Position numbers and translations under genes: made by a program
The notes under the pieces: generated by a model
What the model was told of the DNA's origin: nothing
Database searches by the model: none
What the model saw: the letters and a program-made list of their open reading frames with translations, nothing else
DNA from: Rallus limicola
Taxonomy: Eukaryota > Chordata > Aves > Gruiformes > Rallidae
Assembly (NCBI GenBank): GCA_022605955.1
Contig: JAKCOZ010000022.1
Location: 1,054,001-1,118,000 of the forward strand
Direction of reading: 5' to 3'
Length of the DNA: 64,000 nucleotides
In this document: one piece after another, positions 35,219 to 47,300 of the stretch
Layout of the letters: each line of letters begins with the position of its first letter
Position numbering within the stretch: position 1 is the first letter of the stretch

Positions 35219-36179
35219 GTGGGTTCTTCACTGCTGTAAGGCAGCAATGGATTTAAGTGGAACTGTTGCAGTTTTAAGTCGGATTATCCAAATTCTGTAA
35301 AACTCATGTGGAAATTGGATTCTACCTTTGATGACTCCAGAGCATGCTTTTGTAATAAGCCCTGGGTTTTTTTGGTCCTGTGGCCCCTGACATGCCACCT
35401 GTCATTAACACACCAGCTTTTAGATGGTCTTCAGCCGATCTGAATAGCTAAGAGGTAAAGAACTTTCACCAATCCCAATGGAAAAACAGCTGAGGGAGGG
35501 AAAAGTATAGCTGCGGGAATACCTCTTTGAAGTCCCCCAGTAAGACCTACTGGTTAGCACCATATTGGTCCCTAGACCTGTCTCCAGAGCTAATGACTAA
35601 AAGCTACTGAGTGTTACTCTTCCTTTGGTCCTTTGACCCATGTGTATTCCCTGTCTTCTTGGAGCCCAGAGGGTCTCAGTCCTCTCCCTCACTCCATTTT
35701 ATTTTTTTTTTTTTTTTCTAGAGGTTTAGGCTTTTTGTCCGTGATCTCCAGTGTGAGTTGAGGGAAATGGTGGGGCTGGAAGGAGGAGAGTGGTTGGAGT
35801 GGTGGGATCACCTTTTTTCCAGCAGTTCATGTTTAGGTTGGGTTAGCTCTGCTGGAAAACCATGGCTTTAGTGTTTGACAGATTTACTCTTTTTAATCAT
35901 GAATTTTGGTCTAATTGCTGTTTTGGACTGGACGAGAGCTGGATCTGGACAAGAGGCTTCCTTGTTGTGCCACTGCTGCCAGCCTGGTCCAGGCAGTTGC
36001 TTTGGGACCTCCAGTCAACACACGTATTCTCATGGGATCAATCATTTGGAAGCTGAGGACCCCTCCAAGCTCTAACAAGTGAAGTACAAGTCGGAGCTGA
36101 GTTGCAGAAGAGCTCCTGGGAATTATGGATAGGATCCAGGGAGAGAGGTGTGTGGACTCTGTATCCAGCTCCAGCTATT

Positions 36180-36470
36180 GGTTTTGATTAACTTTGTCCT
36201 GACTCTGCCCCACGGAAGTAAGAGCTGTAAAACCGTTTGGCACCAGACATGCAAATGAGCGCTGGGATGAAGCCACTCTTAGCCCTGAGGATCCCAAAAG
36301 AGGAATCAGCAAATAGAAATTATTCTCTTAGCAGGGGCAAAGTTCACAGGTTAACCATCGTGTCAAATCAATGACATACAGCCTTGATCTCCTGCACAAG
36401 GGCTTTATTGTGTATAAATAAGAGTGCCCGAGCAAAGACAGCGCATTCTTGCTCCATAATGTTTGCAGCG
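36180..36470. promoter_or_regulatory. Candidate intronic regulatory element with octamer and TATA-like motif
   Basis: Contains a perfect POU octamer ATGCAAAT (36249-36256) and, about 160 bp on, TATAAATA (36413-36420) preceded by CTTTATTG. The surrounding 290 bp is unique, AT-rich sequence without repeats. The function is inferred only from these motifs. Confidence 0.28.
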
Positions 36471-38076
36471 TGCTCAGGAAAAGGGAAGCTCTATGGACTG
36501 CAGCACGAAATGCCTCCTTTGCACACCGGTTTCGTTCCTGCTTCCAAAGGTTGTAAAACGTGACCTTGGAACCTTCTCTCTCTCTGCAGGGCCCTACCCA
36601 CACTGGATTTCCACAGGGCATGTAGCTTTACTTTTTTTTTTTTTTAATAAAAAGTGGGGGCCTTTCCCTCAGCAGCATGGGCTCTGTACTTTGGATTCAG
36701 GGACTGCAGGAACATTTCTCAGGAAATGGGAAGTGTTCCTCCTTGAGGACAGCCACTGCTGGGTACACCAGCACCATCAGTTGTATGCAGTGTGTGTCTT
36801 CTGCCCGAGATGAAGATTGTCATCCCAAGTCCTTTGTCACTTGGTCCATGGCTGTGCCAGGACAAGAAGCAGCAGAAGCCACCAAAGCCACTGCCTTTGG
36901 TGGAAATATGAATATTTAACATGTCTTTGAGTGCCTGCATGTTTGGGGAAACTTTGTACTCGTCTGAGGAAAAACTGCATTCCACAGGCTTGCTTGACCC
37001 TCGTTTCTTCAGTCTGGGCCAATGCTGACAAAAAGAGATGAGCTTCAAAGGAGATGGAACGGGGCAGCGAGAGGCTGTGTGGATGTGTCACCGCAGTGCA
37101 GGATTTGCCAGGCAGCCTTGGGGTTTTCCCCTCCAGACAGGCTGTGAAGCTTGTGACCCAGGGCGGGTGTGAGTGCTGCGGCTGGGGAAATTAGCCCAAC
37201 TGGAGGCATTAGAGAAGGCAGAGCATCCTGCTGGGTCTTCCCCAGGAGAGGCTGGAGGCACCTGCTAAAACTGATCCGCAAACCTTCCTCCTCCGGGAGA
37301 GAGGAAGCTTTCCAAACAGGCATGGGAAAAACTTTCCTTTGGTAATCTGGGAGATAACAGGTCGTGCAGCTTCACCCGCTGGTTCTTGCTCAATAACCTG
37401 TGGTCAGGCTGAAGTGTCTGTTTTAGAAAGGCACCCAAGTGATGGGAGGTCACGCAGCATTTTTGTTCTCTCTTCCCAAGATTACTTGCTCCCACTGTTC
37501 CCGGTGTTCTTCCTTGCTCGCTTCCCCTCTTTCCAGCTTCTGTTTGTAGCTGCCAGGTTCTGGGGTGTCTTTGCTCACTTCAGTGGCTCCAAATACCTTT
37601 GTTTGGAAAATAACCCTGCTGAATGGGTGTGAGTGTTCTCCCTGTGCAGCAGCAGCTTTGTTATGGAAGGCCCTTTGGTTTTATTACACTTTTCAACCCT
37701 CCGGTCGACTGTTAAACAAGCCGTAGCTTGTCATGGTTGACAAACCTTCGCTCTGGTCCCAGACCTAACCTACCAGTTTAAAAGGCAGTATTCTTTTGTG
37801 TGCAGGTTTCTGGGTGGGGACCATCGGTCTTCTAAAGGGAAATTAACTTTGTGGCCTCTTTTTCCCCCTCCCACCTCAAATAAATTAAGCTTTGTCTTAA
37901 CTGTTCTGCTGCTTCCAAAGGCCGAAGGGAAATGTCAGCCTGTGCTCTAGGTTCTCTGCTACCCGAAGTTCTCTGCTCCAAGCTTAAGAGTATGAGTAGG
38001 TGGGACTGTGTAATTACATTAAAAACAAACCAGCTGCATGATCGGTGTCAGCCACTGAAGATAAAACATAAAAGGA

Positions 38077-38101
38077 TTTTTTTTTGTTGTTTTTTTTTTT
38101 T
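38077..38101. repeat. T-rich simple repeat
   Basis: Two long T runs separated by GTTG. Low-complexity DNA with no associated element visible. Confidence 0.85.
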
Positions 38102-41100
38102 ACCTAATGATTCATCCGTAATTATTTAAAAACATGTTGCATTTATTCTTGAGCTTTGGAGAAGAGTTCTCGCAAGGCTGGCGTTTGCCATCTGTGGTGT
38201 TTATACATCTGAGCAAATGCCTGTCTCAGCAGTTTGTCGTTGTCAAGTGCTCCAGATCTAAATCCCTTTGGAGGTAAATCCAGCTTACCTTGGTCTGTGC
38301 TGGCCTTTCCATCTCTGGAATTTTGGCTGGTTGAGGTGGAACCAGTCGTGGTGGTGGGTGGATGGGCACGGTGCTGAGGCTCGCACTGGCTTAATGACTG
38401 AGGCAGATCTCTGTGTGGGTGTGCATGGTGGTAGCAGCAGGATGACACAGGTACTCCCGTGGCACTGGCGTGGAGATGGGGAGCAGCTCTGTGGGCCACA
38501 GCCAGGCTGTGAGCTGTGTCTGCTCTCCTCTTGCTCTGTGCCCCCAGCCAGCACTGTCTGTTGGATGGTTTGTGTTGGTCTGCAGAAGGAGGGAGGGAAG
38601 CTCCTTTGGATGGGCCCTCTGGGATGCAGTAGACCAGCCATGTTTGGTTTTTGGGCTGTTGGGACATGGGGTGCTTCTCTGAATGGTGCGTCACCGCGGG
38701 TGCTGCTCTTCCCTGCTTGGCTGGGCAAAGCTCTGCCTTTGCAGGCCTGTGGTGCTTGGGGAAGGCAGGCTGTGCAAGAGAGAGGCGTTTTCACATGCCC
38801 CCCTCCCCAGATTGCCCAGAAGTTGGACACGTGCTGCGCTGAACAGGCTGGTGGTTGGTGGGGCTGTTGTTGTTACACCAGCGCAGCGCTCTGCCTGACT
38901 CGCTGCCCGGATGTCCGCACGGGGCAGGGCTCTTGCCTGCATGGCAGGAGGGCAGCCTGTGCCGCAGCAGTGTCATTGCAGAGCAGCCAACGCCTTGCGC
39001 TTTCATCAGGCTCAGGCCATGCTTCTCCTCCAGCAAGGGCACGGTGCAGCCCAGACACAGGCTGCGGCCTTTGCTCTGCTCTACTGCTACAAGGCAAGGA
39101 GAGGGGCCTCCAAGGCCTGTGAGCCGGGTAGCATCATGGTGCCCACAGTTCCTTGCAGGATGGTTTGCACCAGTCAAGCTTCACCGCTCCATCCCACTGC
39201 TTGGCTGGAAGGGATGAGCAAAGCTGTGGAAAGCGGAAACTCTGGCACTGCCACCGAGATCCCCTCTGCGGCTGAGCCCCTCTGCAGAAGGGTCACCTGG
39301 CCCCACATTGATCTGGATTCCTCCTTGGTCCAGTGCTGTAGCTCTGCTCCTTGAGACTTGAGTGTCATTGGCCTGTGTGACCAGCCTGGGAGAGGTGGCT
39401 TGTTGGAGCTCTAGTGAGTGAGCTGATAGTGTGCTGGTTTGTAGTGAAGATGCTGGTCTTGCAGTCCTCCAGTGCCTGCCCACAGCTCTTCCGCCTGCTC
39501 AGAAGGGTATATGCATCGGGAAGCTCACTGGATTTGTGTCCCTGATGGCAGGACACACTTGAGACGCAGCAGTTGGTTGGACTCAGCAAGGTCATCTGGG
39601 TTTTGCCCTGATGGTGATGCCCTGAGTCAGCTCTGCATGGATTGCTCCCCTTCTCACCTCACGTAGGTTCTTCTGTCTGGAGTCACCACAACCGCGTTGC
39701 CAGCAGTCAAGCTACAAGCAACCCTTTTTCTTTGTTAATTGCTGCCTGTGGCTTGGCACCGGCAATGGCAGAAACCCTCCCAGGTAGCCCATCGTGGGCT
39801 GTGGACTTGGGTGTAGTGTGTTGCCTCGGGTGGCATGGAGTAGCATAATCCTCTCACTTCCCAGCTTTGGAAATCATCCTGGAAGCCTGAGCTGAAGAAA
39901 GAGAGTGGGACCAGAGCCAAACCTCTCCTTCCCAATGGGACAGTGGTGGCAGGAACACCTATTGTCCACAAAGGTGTTGCCAAGCCACAGAAGGCAATTA
40001 GCAGGGAAGAAAAATGTCCTTCCTTTAACGTTTGAATTTTAAAAGTCGTTTTTAGACTGAGCATGCCTGTGTTGGTGTGCCAAGTAAGCAGATCTGGGGT
40101 GGTCACAGGGAGCGACTGGAATCCTCTGACTCTGTAGCCAGCAGGTTCGTTCAGTGGGATTGTCTTCAGTTCTGAGCCACAGCGCAGTATGAGCGGCGTT
40201 TGTGGCACCTGGTTATTCTGCATTTGGCGTAGGGGACAAGTCCATCAGCCCTGGAGCATGGTCAGGAGTTCGCTTTCTAACCGTGGTGGTGCCAGTGTGG
40301 TTAGGATGGAGATAGAGTTGGAAAATAAACTTTGCCTCCTTTAAAGGGTCTGCTCTTTGCAGATCTAAACTGAATTAAACAGCCCCTTGGGGCCCTGCAA
40401 AGGTTTTCACTAGCTCTCCCTCTCGTACCAGGGGCCCTCCTCACTGATGGGGTTGCCTTTGTGCCAGGTTTGTTGACACTGGTGCTGGGTTTCACCTCTT
40501 GCTATCTCAGCACTTGGTGCATTACTCCCCTCTCTGGTGTTGTGACTTGAGCATGGATTTGGAAGCAGAGAGCAGTATTTCCACGGTGGGGACCTCCAGG
40601 ATGGGAAATCCTTCTCGGGTGCTGAGAGCAGTGTGGAGATGGAGAGCATCAGAGTGGTGGTGCTGTAGCAGGGCCGGGGGGAGGCAGTGGGGAAGTATTG
40701 CCTGCAGTCTGCATCCCACAGTGATCCGGGCTTGAGAAGTGGGATGGTGGAGAGAGTAGATGCCGTGGCCCTGTGTTGGCTGGAGACCTGCCGAGCATGT
40801 GAGCTGTTTGAGGTCAGATGCCCTGTGAGTGCCAGAGGAGAGCCTTAGTTGCACTTTACTACCCTTCCTATCTCCAGCTTCCTGTATACACAAAACAGGC
40901 ATGCATTGCTTCTGGCAGAGAAGTGTGTTAAAGCTCATCCCAGGCTCTTCTGAGTGTGATCTTGACTTTTCTTGAGTTAATTCTTCCTCCTTGGTCTTCG
41001 ATGGTGCTTGTGGTGCAAGATAAGAAAAGGCCATTCCAGTATCCCACATCCTGCAGATGAAGCAGGTGACTGTTCCTTTAAAGGTTGGAATACACATTTT

Positions 41101-41289
41101 CCAGATAACAGGGAGGTATGGTGGTGGCTGGCTGTTGGGGGTTGGTATGTGCCATAGGATCCTCCCATGTTTTTAATGCCCGATGTAAACTCTGTTCTCG
41201 CCCAGGTGAGCTGCTCTTTGCAGCTTGGTGCCCAGAGGTCCAGCATCTCGCCCCTGCGCCTGGCAAAGGTGGGACCGGGCAGTGGGCTA

Positions 41290-41640
41290 TTTTTAGAAAT
41301 CAGCAGTGATACATTCCAGGAACTCGGCAGTATTTTTCAGAACTGAGTTTGATGGTTTTAAACACAGATAGGGAAATATGTCATCTGTGTAAATTGCTCT
41401 AAATTACCTGCAATTTGTTGGGAGTTGCCATTTCTAAGCGCTTATTGCAACTCGAGATATTTGAGGAAGCTTTTGATTATCCTGAGCTTGTAAAATGTAA
41501 TTGGCTATTTCTTAATTGTTGTCCTCTGTGAAGTATAATTACCTGTAATGTAGAGCTTTTTATTTGCCGATGCCGCAAACAGGAAATCAAGAGTGTCTAA
41601 TCGAGATAAGTTTGGGGACTCCACCATGACTTGTAATTGC
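41290..41640. promoter_or_regulatory. Candidate conserved non-coding element in AXIN1 intron 2
   Basis: About 350 bp of unique AT-rich sequence with several homeodomain-like cores (TGTAATTGG at about 41497, TATAATTACC at about 41535). No repeat, no coding frame and a clear compositional contrast with the flanks. It resembles vertebrate developmental enhancers. Alignment to other birds or mammals would settle it. Confidence 0.3.
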
Positions 41641-43839
41641 ATTGAGTGACTTGTCTGTACCAGACCTGTTCTCTCCTTTAAAAGCCTTCAAAGAACCTAG
41701 AAACCTTAAATTCCGTCTTTGTGTCTCGTTGTGCAGAAGTCTGGTCATACTCTCCAAAAATGTTCTTGGAACAGCGACCATCGTCTTAGCAGGATAGTGG
41801 CATCTCTTGACTCTGGTGTATTGTGTGAAGCTTCAGGAGGAATGGGCTGAATTGGAATTAATTGCTAAATGAAATTAATCTGAAGATGTGGTAGAGCTTG
41901 CTGGCGTTTGTGACTACTGTAGAGAAATCAATTCCAGCTTAGTGGCCTGAAAGAAGCTGAGAGATACAGAGAGTCCCAGTTCTCATCGGTGTGTGGTGGT
42001 GTCGGGGCACAGAGCAGAGAGTAGGACTTCAGTGGCCATACCAAGCTTGGACCTGCTGCAGGCTGAGCACCCTATCCCAGCCCAACACAGTGCACAGGGA
42101 GCTGGTCTTTGTGTCCCATTCTCTGCTGCCACTCACCTGCCTTTGGCCCAGCTATGCCAGCGTTCTCTAGGACCAGGGCATTAAACCTTATTACTTATTT
42201 GAGCTTAGACATTACCGGGGAATTCCTTGTCCTGTTTCTTGGTGGTTTTCGCATCTTAGAGTAGCGATGGCAGTGCCAGGCAGGGTGCATGCACCCCTCC
42301 TACTGCAGCACCTGTGTCTGGCTGTGCTGAGCCCCAGTGTGGCTCTGGGGAGTGGTGTAGGAAGATGTAACATAGATCGACATGGCCGTTCTGGGGCTTT
42401 ACATTCAGGGTAGGGGGGTGGAGAGATGTCAAGGGAAGATGAAAAGCCATCTCATTCCCTGCTTCAGCTCTGGGATCTGCTGTGCCAGGACTGGTTGACA
42501 AACGGGCTCTGCTCCTGTACATGGGGGTTTCCAGAACGATTGTGTATGGGTGCTTTCCTTATTTGTGGTCTGTAGGTTTAAACATCCTCCTCGCTGTTCC
42601 TTTAGAGCATGACTTCAAAGCAAGAGCTGCTTTAGAGTGTCCTCCAGAAGTGCCTGGCCGACCCTGCTGCCCAAAAACAGCAGCTCATGCTTCCTTTGGA
42701 GGAACCTCCTAAAAACAAAGCCTTAAAATAAAACCCCTCTTCTTGCTAAACTACCTCTCCACAAACATAGAATCATTTAGTTTTATTTTTGCTCTTTGAT
42801 GGCGAACCAGTGCCGAACACTTCTCAGGGAGAGCGGTGAGTCAGCTCGCCCAACAGTGACTCTATTGATAGATGGAAGGAGTGGCACCGAAGTCTGTCTC
42901 GTCATTGTTGGTGCTTGGCTGGAGTGCCGGGGGCTCCCAGGGCAGGCTCAAACACCTCTTGCCAGCCTTGGGAGATCAAACGCAATGAGTCAAGCCGCAG
43001 AAAATCATGATAGGGCCCAAATTAATTAAATTTTTTTTCTTTTTTTTTTTAAATCCTGTTTTGAAAGTGAGAAGGGAGGGGAAGGACACGCACGCACAGG
43101 GGTATGTGGGATCCGCTGGCTTGTGTGCTGGTGCAGGTTGAATTTTCTTGCATCTCCTGAGATGTTTTAGTGGAAACTCAGGCCCTGTTCCGCTCCAGAG
43201 TGAAGGAACTACCAACTTTCTCCTCTCTTGGAGCTTCTCACCTTTCTGTGTAAGGAGCTGAGACCAAGCTGGAAAACAAACACTTAGCACTGACACGTTG
43301 CTCTTTGTATCCTGTTTTCTGGTTATTTTTCATTTTACACTGCATACAAGCCAGAAAACGCTCCAAGAAGGGCTTTAGTTAATTCTGATTTTTGTATGAT
43401 TTTGATCAAGGTGAGAGAGGCGATGGCCAGATGGTGGAAAGCGCAGCTGGGCTGCAGACCTACCAATCGCTTTCCTCGGGTTTTCCCATCCCCTTTTCCC
43501 AAAAGCATGACTCGCTGTCAAAGGTGGGAAACCACATTCATGAAGCCTGAAGCGTCTCTGAAGCTTGAGAGCTTTGCCTATAAACCAAATCTTAAGGGTC
43601 ATGGGCATGAAGGACCTCATCCTAAAATGCACCAGTTCTTGAGGTCATCATTGATATCCCATGCCATGCCTTAGGACTGTCCCCTGGGCAAGAGAGGGCT
43701 ACAATGAGCACCAAAGGCCACAAACTTTGGTCTATTATACGTCAGTGCCACACACTTTGATACCTCAGGCCATGCTGCCCCAAGCTTTCTTCAGGTGCTC
43801 CGAATGCACAATGTTCACCTCCCATCTCACCAGGCGCTA

Positions 43840-44300
43840 GGAGCTGGCCAGTTTTCAGCATAACGCACAATCTCAACTATTTTATTGCTTAATTTAGGCC
43901 ATAAAGTCCCTTTGATGTGTTGTGTAATGCAACGTTCATTCTGAAAAAGTGGGTGGAGTAGCTTTATGGTATTATAAAAATAAATAAAATGCCTGGCAGG
44001 ATTTTGAAACCACATGGTCATTCCTCTTCTCTCCGCAGATAAGTTGATTGTTGAGAGAGAAATCTTGCTTAATATCTAACTTTGGGTGATTTATTTCTCC
44101 AGAGTCCTTTCATCTCCATCATGTATTGGGTTATCTGTGACTTCTAATCTGATTGTTTTAAGCATGATCAAAGGAACCAAGAGAATGTACTTTATTTTCC
44201 CACTGTATGAACAGAGTGCTGTTTGTACAGTACATTACATCACCTGCTCCTGCTGCTCCCGAGCCCTGCACCAAATGGCTGAGGTATAAATAGCAAACAG
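43840..44300. promoter_or_regulatory. Candidate Wnt-responsive intronic element with two TCF/LEF motifs
   Basis: Contains CCTTTGATG (43909-43917) and GATCAAAGG (44166-44174, reverse complement CCTTTGATC), both strong TCF/LEF matches, in otherwise unique AT-rich intronic DNA. The 3' end has TATAAATA near 44284. Function is not demonstrable from sequence. Confidence 0.3.
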
Positions 44301-47300
44301 AATGGACTTGTAGGGGGTGATGAAATTTGTTCCACTTGCCGAGTAAAACAGAGTTAACTCAATGGATGCTTTCTTCACGCCTGGCTCTACCTTGGTGCAT
44401 GACAATATGGGCTGAAAATGTGTGAAAGAACTCGTGTGGAGTACGGAGCTTGGGAGCTCGGTATGGTCAAGGAGCCACTCCGAAAATCCAGGGGAGATGG
44501 CAGGCAGGGAGATTGCTGTTGTTGAAATTGCTGAGATTCTTTCCAGGCAATGCAGAGAAAGAGTTTGGCCTTTCTGGGAGTTGTGGTGATGTCCTAGCAG
44601 CAATGGTCCATGGGCAGGGGCTGCAGGGACCAAGCTTACCCAGGCTTGATGCTGCAGGGTCCCTGTACACCAGGGGACGCTTTGCCATCCCAAAGAAACC
44701 CCTCTGCCAAAAGCAGCTTGCTTTTGGAAGGTCTGGAGGAGGTAGATGGCGGGGACCGGCCTGGCTGCCACTCCAGCATACAGAGCCTTGCTGGGCGTGA
44801 GCATGGAGGAACAGCTCTGGTTCACAGGGGAGGCCTCAGAGGTTCCTCTGAAGATGGACCTGGGAGCTGTGTTTCTCTGCTTAAGCCTAGAAACTCAAGA
44901 AAGGATGTTTATTTTCTGACACTTCTCAGTGCTTCACATAACCTCAAGTGCTTCGTGGAGGACGGCTGTCCTCTGCAGCTTGGCCAGTCTCTGCCTGCTA
45001 ACCTCTCTGGGCCTCCTCAGGGGCACTGAGCAGCATTTTCCCTCCAATTATCTAACTGATTAACGTATTTAACTTGGAACGTTTGTTCTCAGCCTGTGTT
45101 TGACTTTCAGTTTCTTGCTTCTTCAGTGGACCAGGAGGGTAACCTGAGGGCCTGCTTGCTAGCTTTTCCAGGCTATGCCAACTGGCCCGGAAAACAAGAA
45201 TAAACATATACATCAAAAACCCCTCTCTCCTTCCTGACCTTGGCTTGACACACCTATGGGCCCTCATGAAAATCCCACCCTGGGTAAACAGCTCAGGGTT
45301 TTATTCAGAGAGCTGCTGGGCACCAAAGGGTCAGGGAAAATAATTTGGGAGATAAGGGGTGGTTTTATCTTAAGCAATTAGTCTTTGCTGTTGGGTTTTG
45401 TTTAAAAAAAAAAATCTAATTGGCTTGGAAGTTGTTCTCGTGCATCGTGTGGTCACTGCAGGAATACTGAACTTGCAAAAAATGGCTAAAACTTTTCTCC
45501 CCCACCCTGTCCCGAAAGCCACCGGCATTCCAGCTGTGCCTTTCCAGCAGGATGAGCTTTGGGCCGCTATCTTCCCCATCAGCCCCTGGGCAGTGATCAT
45601 CTGATACTTGTCAAGGTTTTGCCCATCCATCATGAAGCTGCTGGTGGTTTTCTCTCTTTGTAGTGCCCAGGCGAAATGAGCAGGAAGGAAGCCGGGAGAC
45701 AACTGAAACATGGAGATTTCCCTTTGGATCTTGTCACCGCATGGGTTAGGATCAGGATCAGCATGGCTTGGGCAGCGCTGACTGCTCAGGCACAGCTGGG
45801 TCTCCTTCTCACTGCAGTTGCCACCCTGTGCGATGGGGAATTGCCTTTCTCAGAGCTAATGGAGCTGCTCTGGGATTTCTTTACGGTGAATTATAGGAAA
45901 AGGAATTTGCCTTGTCCTACCCGCGGGACTACCCGCTGGCCAAAGCGGGAATGCTGACCCCGCTCTTTGGAGACTGGCTGGCAGCGGTTTCTTGCTTGTG
46001 TCATGTGGTCAAGGCTGCTGTAGCTGCACTCTGTTAGTTTGTTGTTCCTGCAGCAGTGGTGTTTGGAGACCCCCGTCTCTCAGCTGTGGGTGGGGGAATG
46101 AGTTAGGATGGGGGATTTTCCAACCCTCAAGGAACAACATCTAAGTGAAGTTTCAGCTTCCTTTTGGTGTTGCTGGATGGTGGGTGGCCATCCACGGTGG
46201 CTGGGCAGCTTCTTGGTCCCAGAGCGCTTGCAGGGGAAAGGACGGAGCTCTGGGCTGCGGGCTGAGGACACAAGCTGAGCTCACATTTCGGCTGCTTTCT
46301 TGCTGCTGTGGCAGGTACTAGAGGCTCCTGCAGAGTCTCCGAGTAGATGGACACTGAGACGAGCACTGGAACAAACTGTGCTTGAATCCACCAGCTGTGG
46401 TACGTGGCTGGGTCTGTGGGTGCTCCTTCCAGGACCATGTGATATGCTACCAGGGTGTTTTCCTGCCCCCACAACCACCTTATACGAAAGCACTTAAGGA
46501 GCTTCTTCAGAAGCACTGGGAGGTGTGAATTACAGCTGATGTAATTAATTAGTGTTTGGGCCTGGCCCCTGCAGTCCAGGTGGCCTGTTGGGCTGGCAGT
46601 TGAGAACAACAGTCTAATCTTGGGGAAGATTAGGAATTCTTTGACAAAGGTTAACCCAGGGCTTTGCTGCCTTATCATTTGTACTGGTGTCCTGTGCAAA
46701 CCTGTAATTTAAGCTGTGAACAGGAGGCAGGCCCTTCCGCACCCTGGCTTTAACAGCAGCAGTATCTCTGCTCATCTCCCTGGTTGTTTTGTGAGGTAAA
46801 GTGGTTAGGCATAAAATAAGACGGGTGACTCTAGGCTCGCTGCCGGGGTGCCCTTCGCAAGGACACGCAGAGCCAGCACTCGCCGGGTGACTTCTGAAGT
46901 TTGTCCTTCCCAAGCCATCCCCACACTGGCCCTGGTCTCTTCACCAGGCCGGCCCTCATCCCTCTCGCCCCGGGTTGAGTGAGCAGTGTGAGCCTCTCGA
47001 CTGGGCGCTGTGCTGCGAGGAGAACTGAAGCTGGGATGGGGATGGAGGCAGATGGAGCAGCAGCCAGCTCAGAGAGGGGGAAGCCAGCTGTGTAGTGCCT
47101 TCCCTGCAGGCTGCCCTGGTGCACTGAGCCCCAGCCTGGCCGTGGCAGGCTTTAGTCCCAACACACTTTCAGCCAGTGTGTCGCAGCATGTTTCCCCAAG
47201 TAGCAGTTTCCACTTTTCCTCTTTGTTGTCTATTGTTTTGGTATTTGGGGAACTGGAATCCATGAGCAAGTCTGAAACACGGTTGGCTTTAGCCTGTTAG

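Noticed and set aside
45676..45957. 93-codon + strand open frame in AXIN1 intron 2
   Set aside because: No recognisable domain, and the length is within what is expected by chance in this intron.
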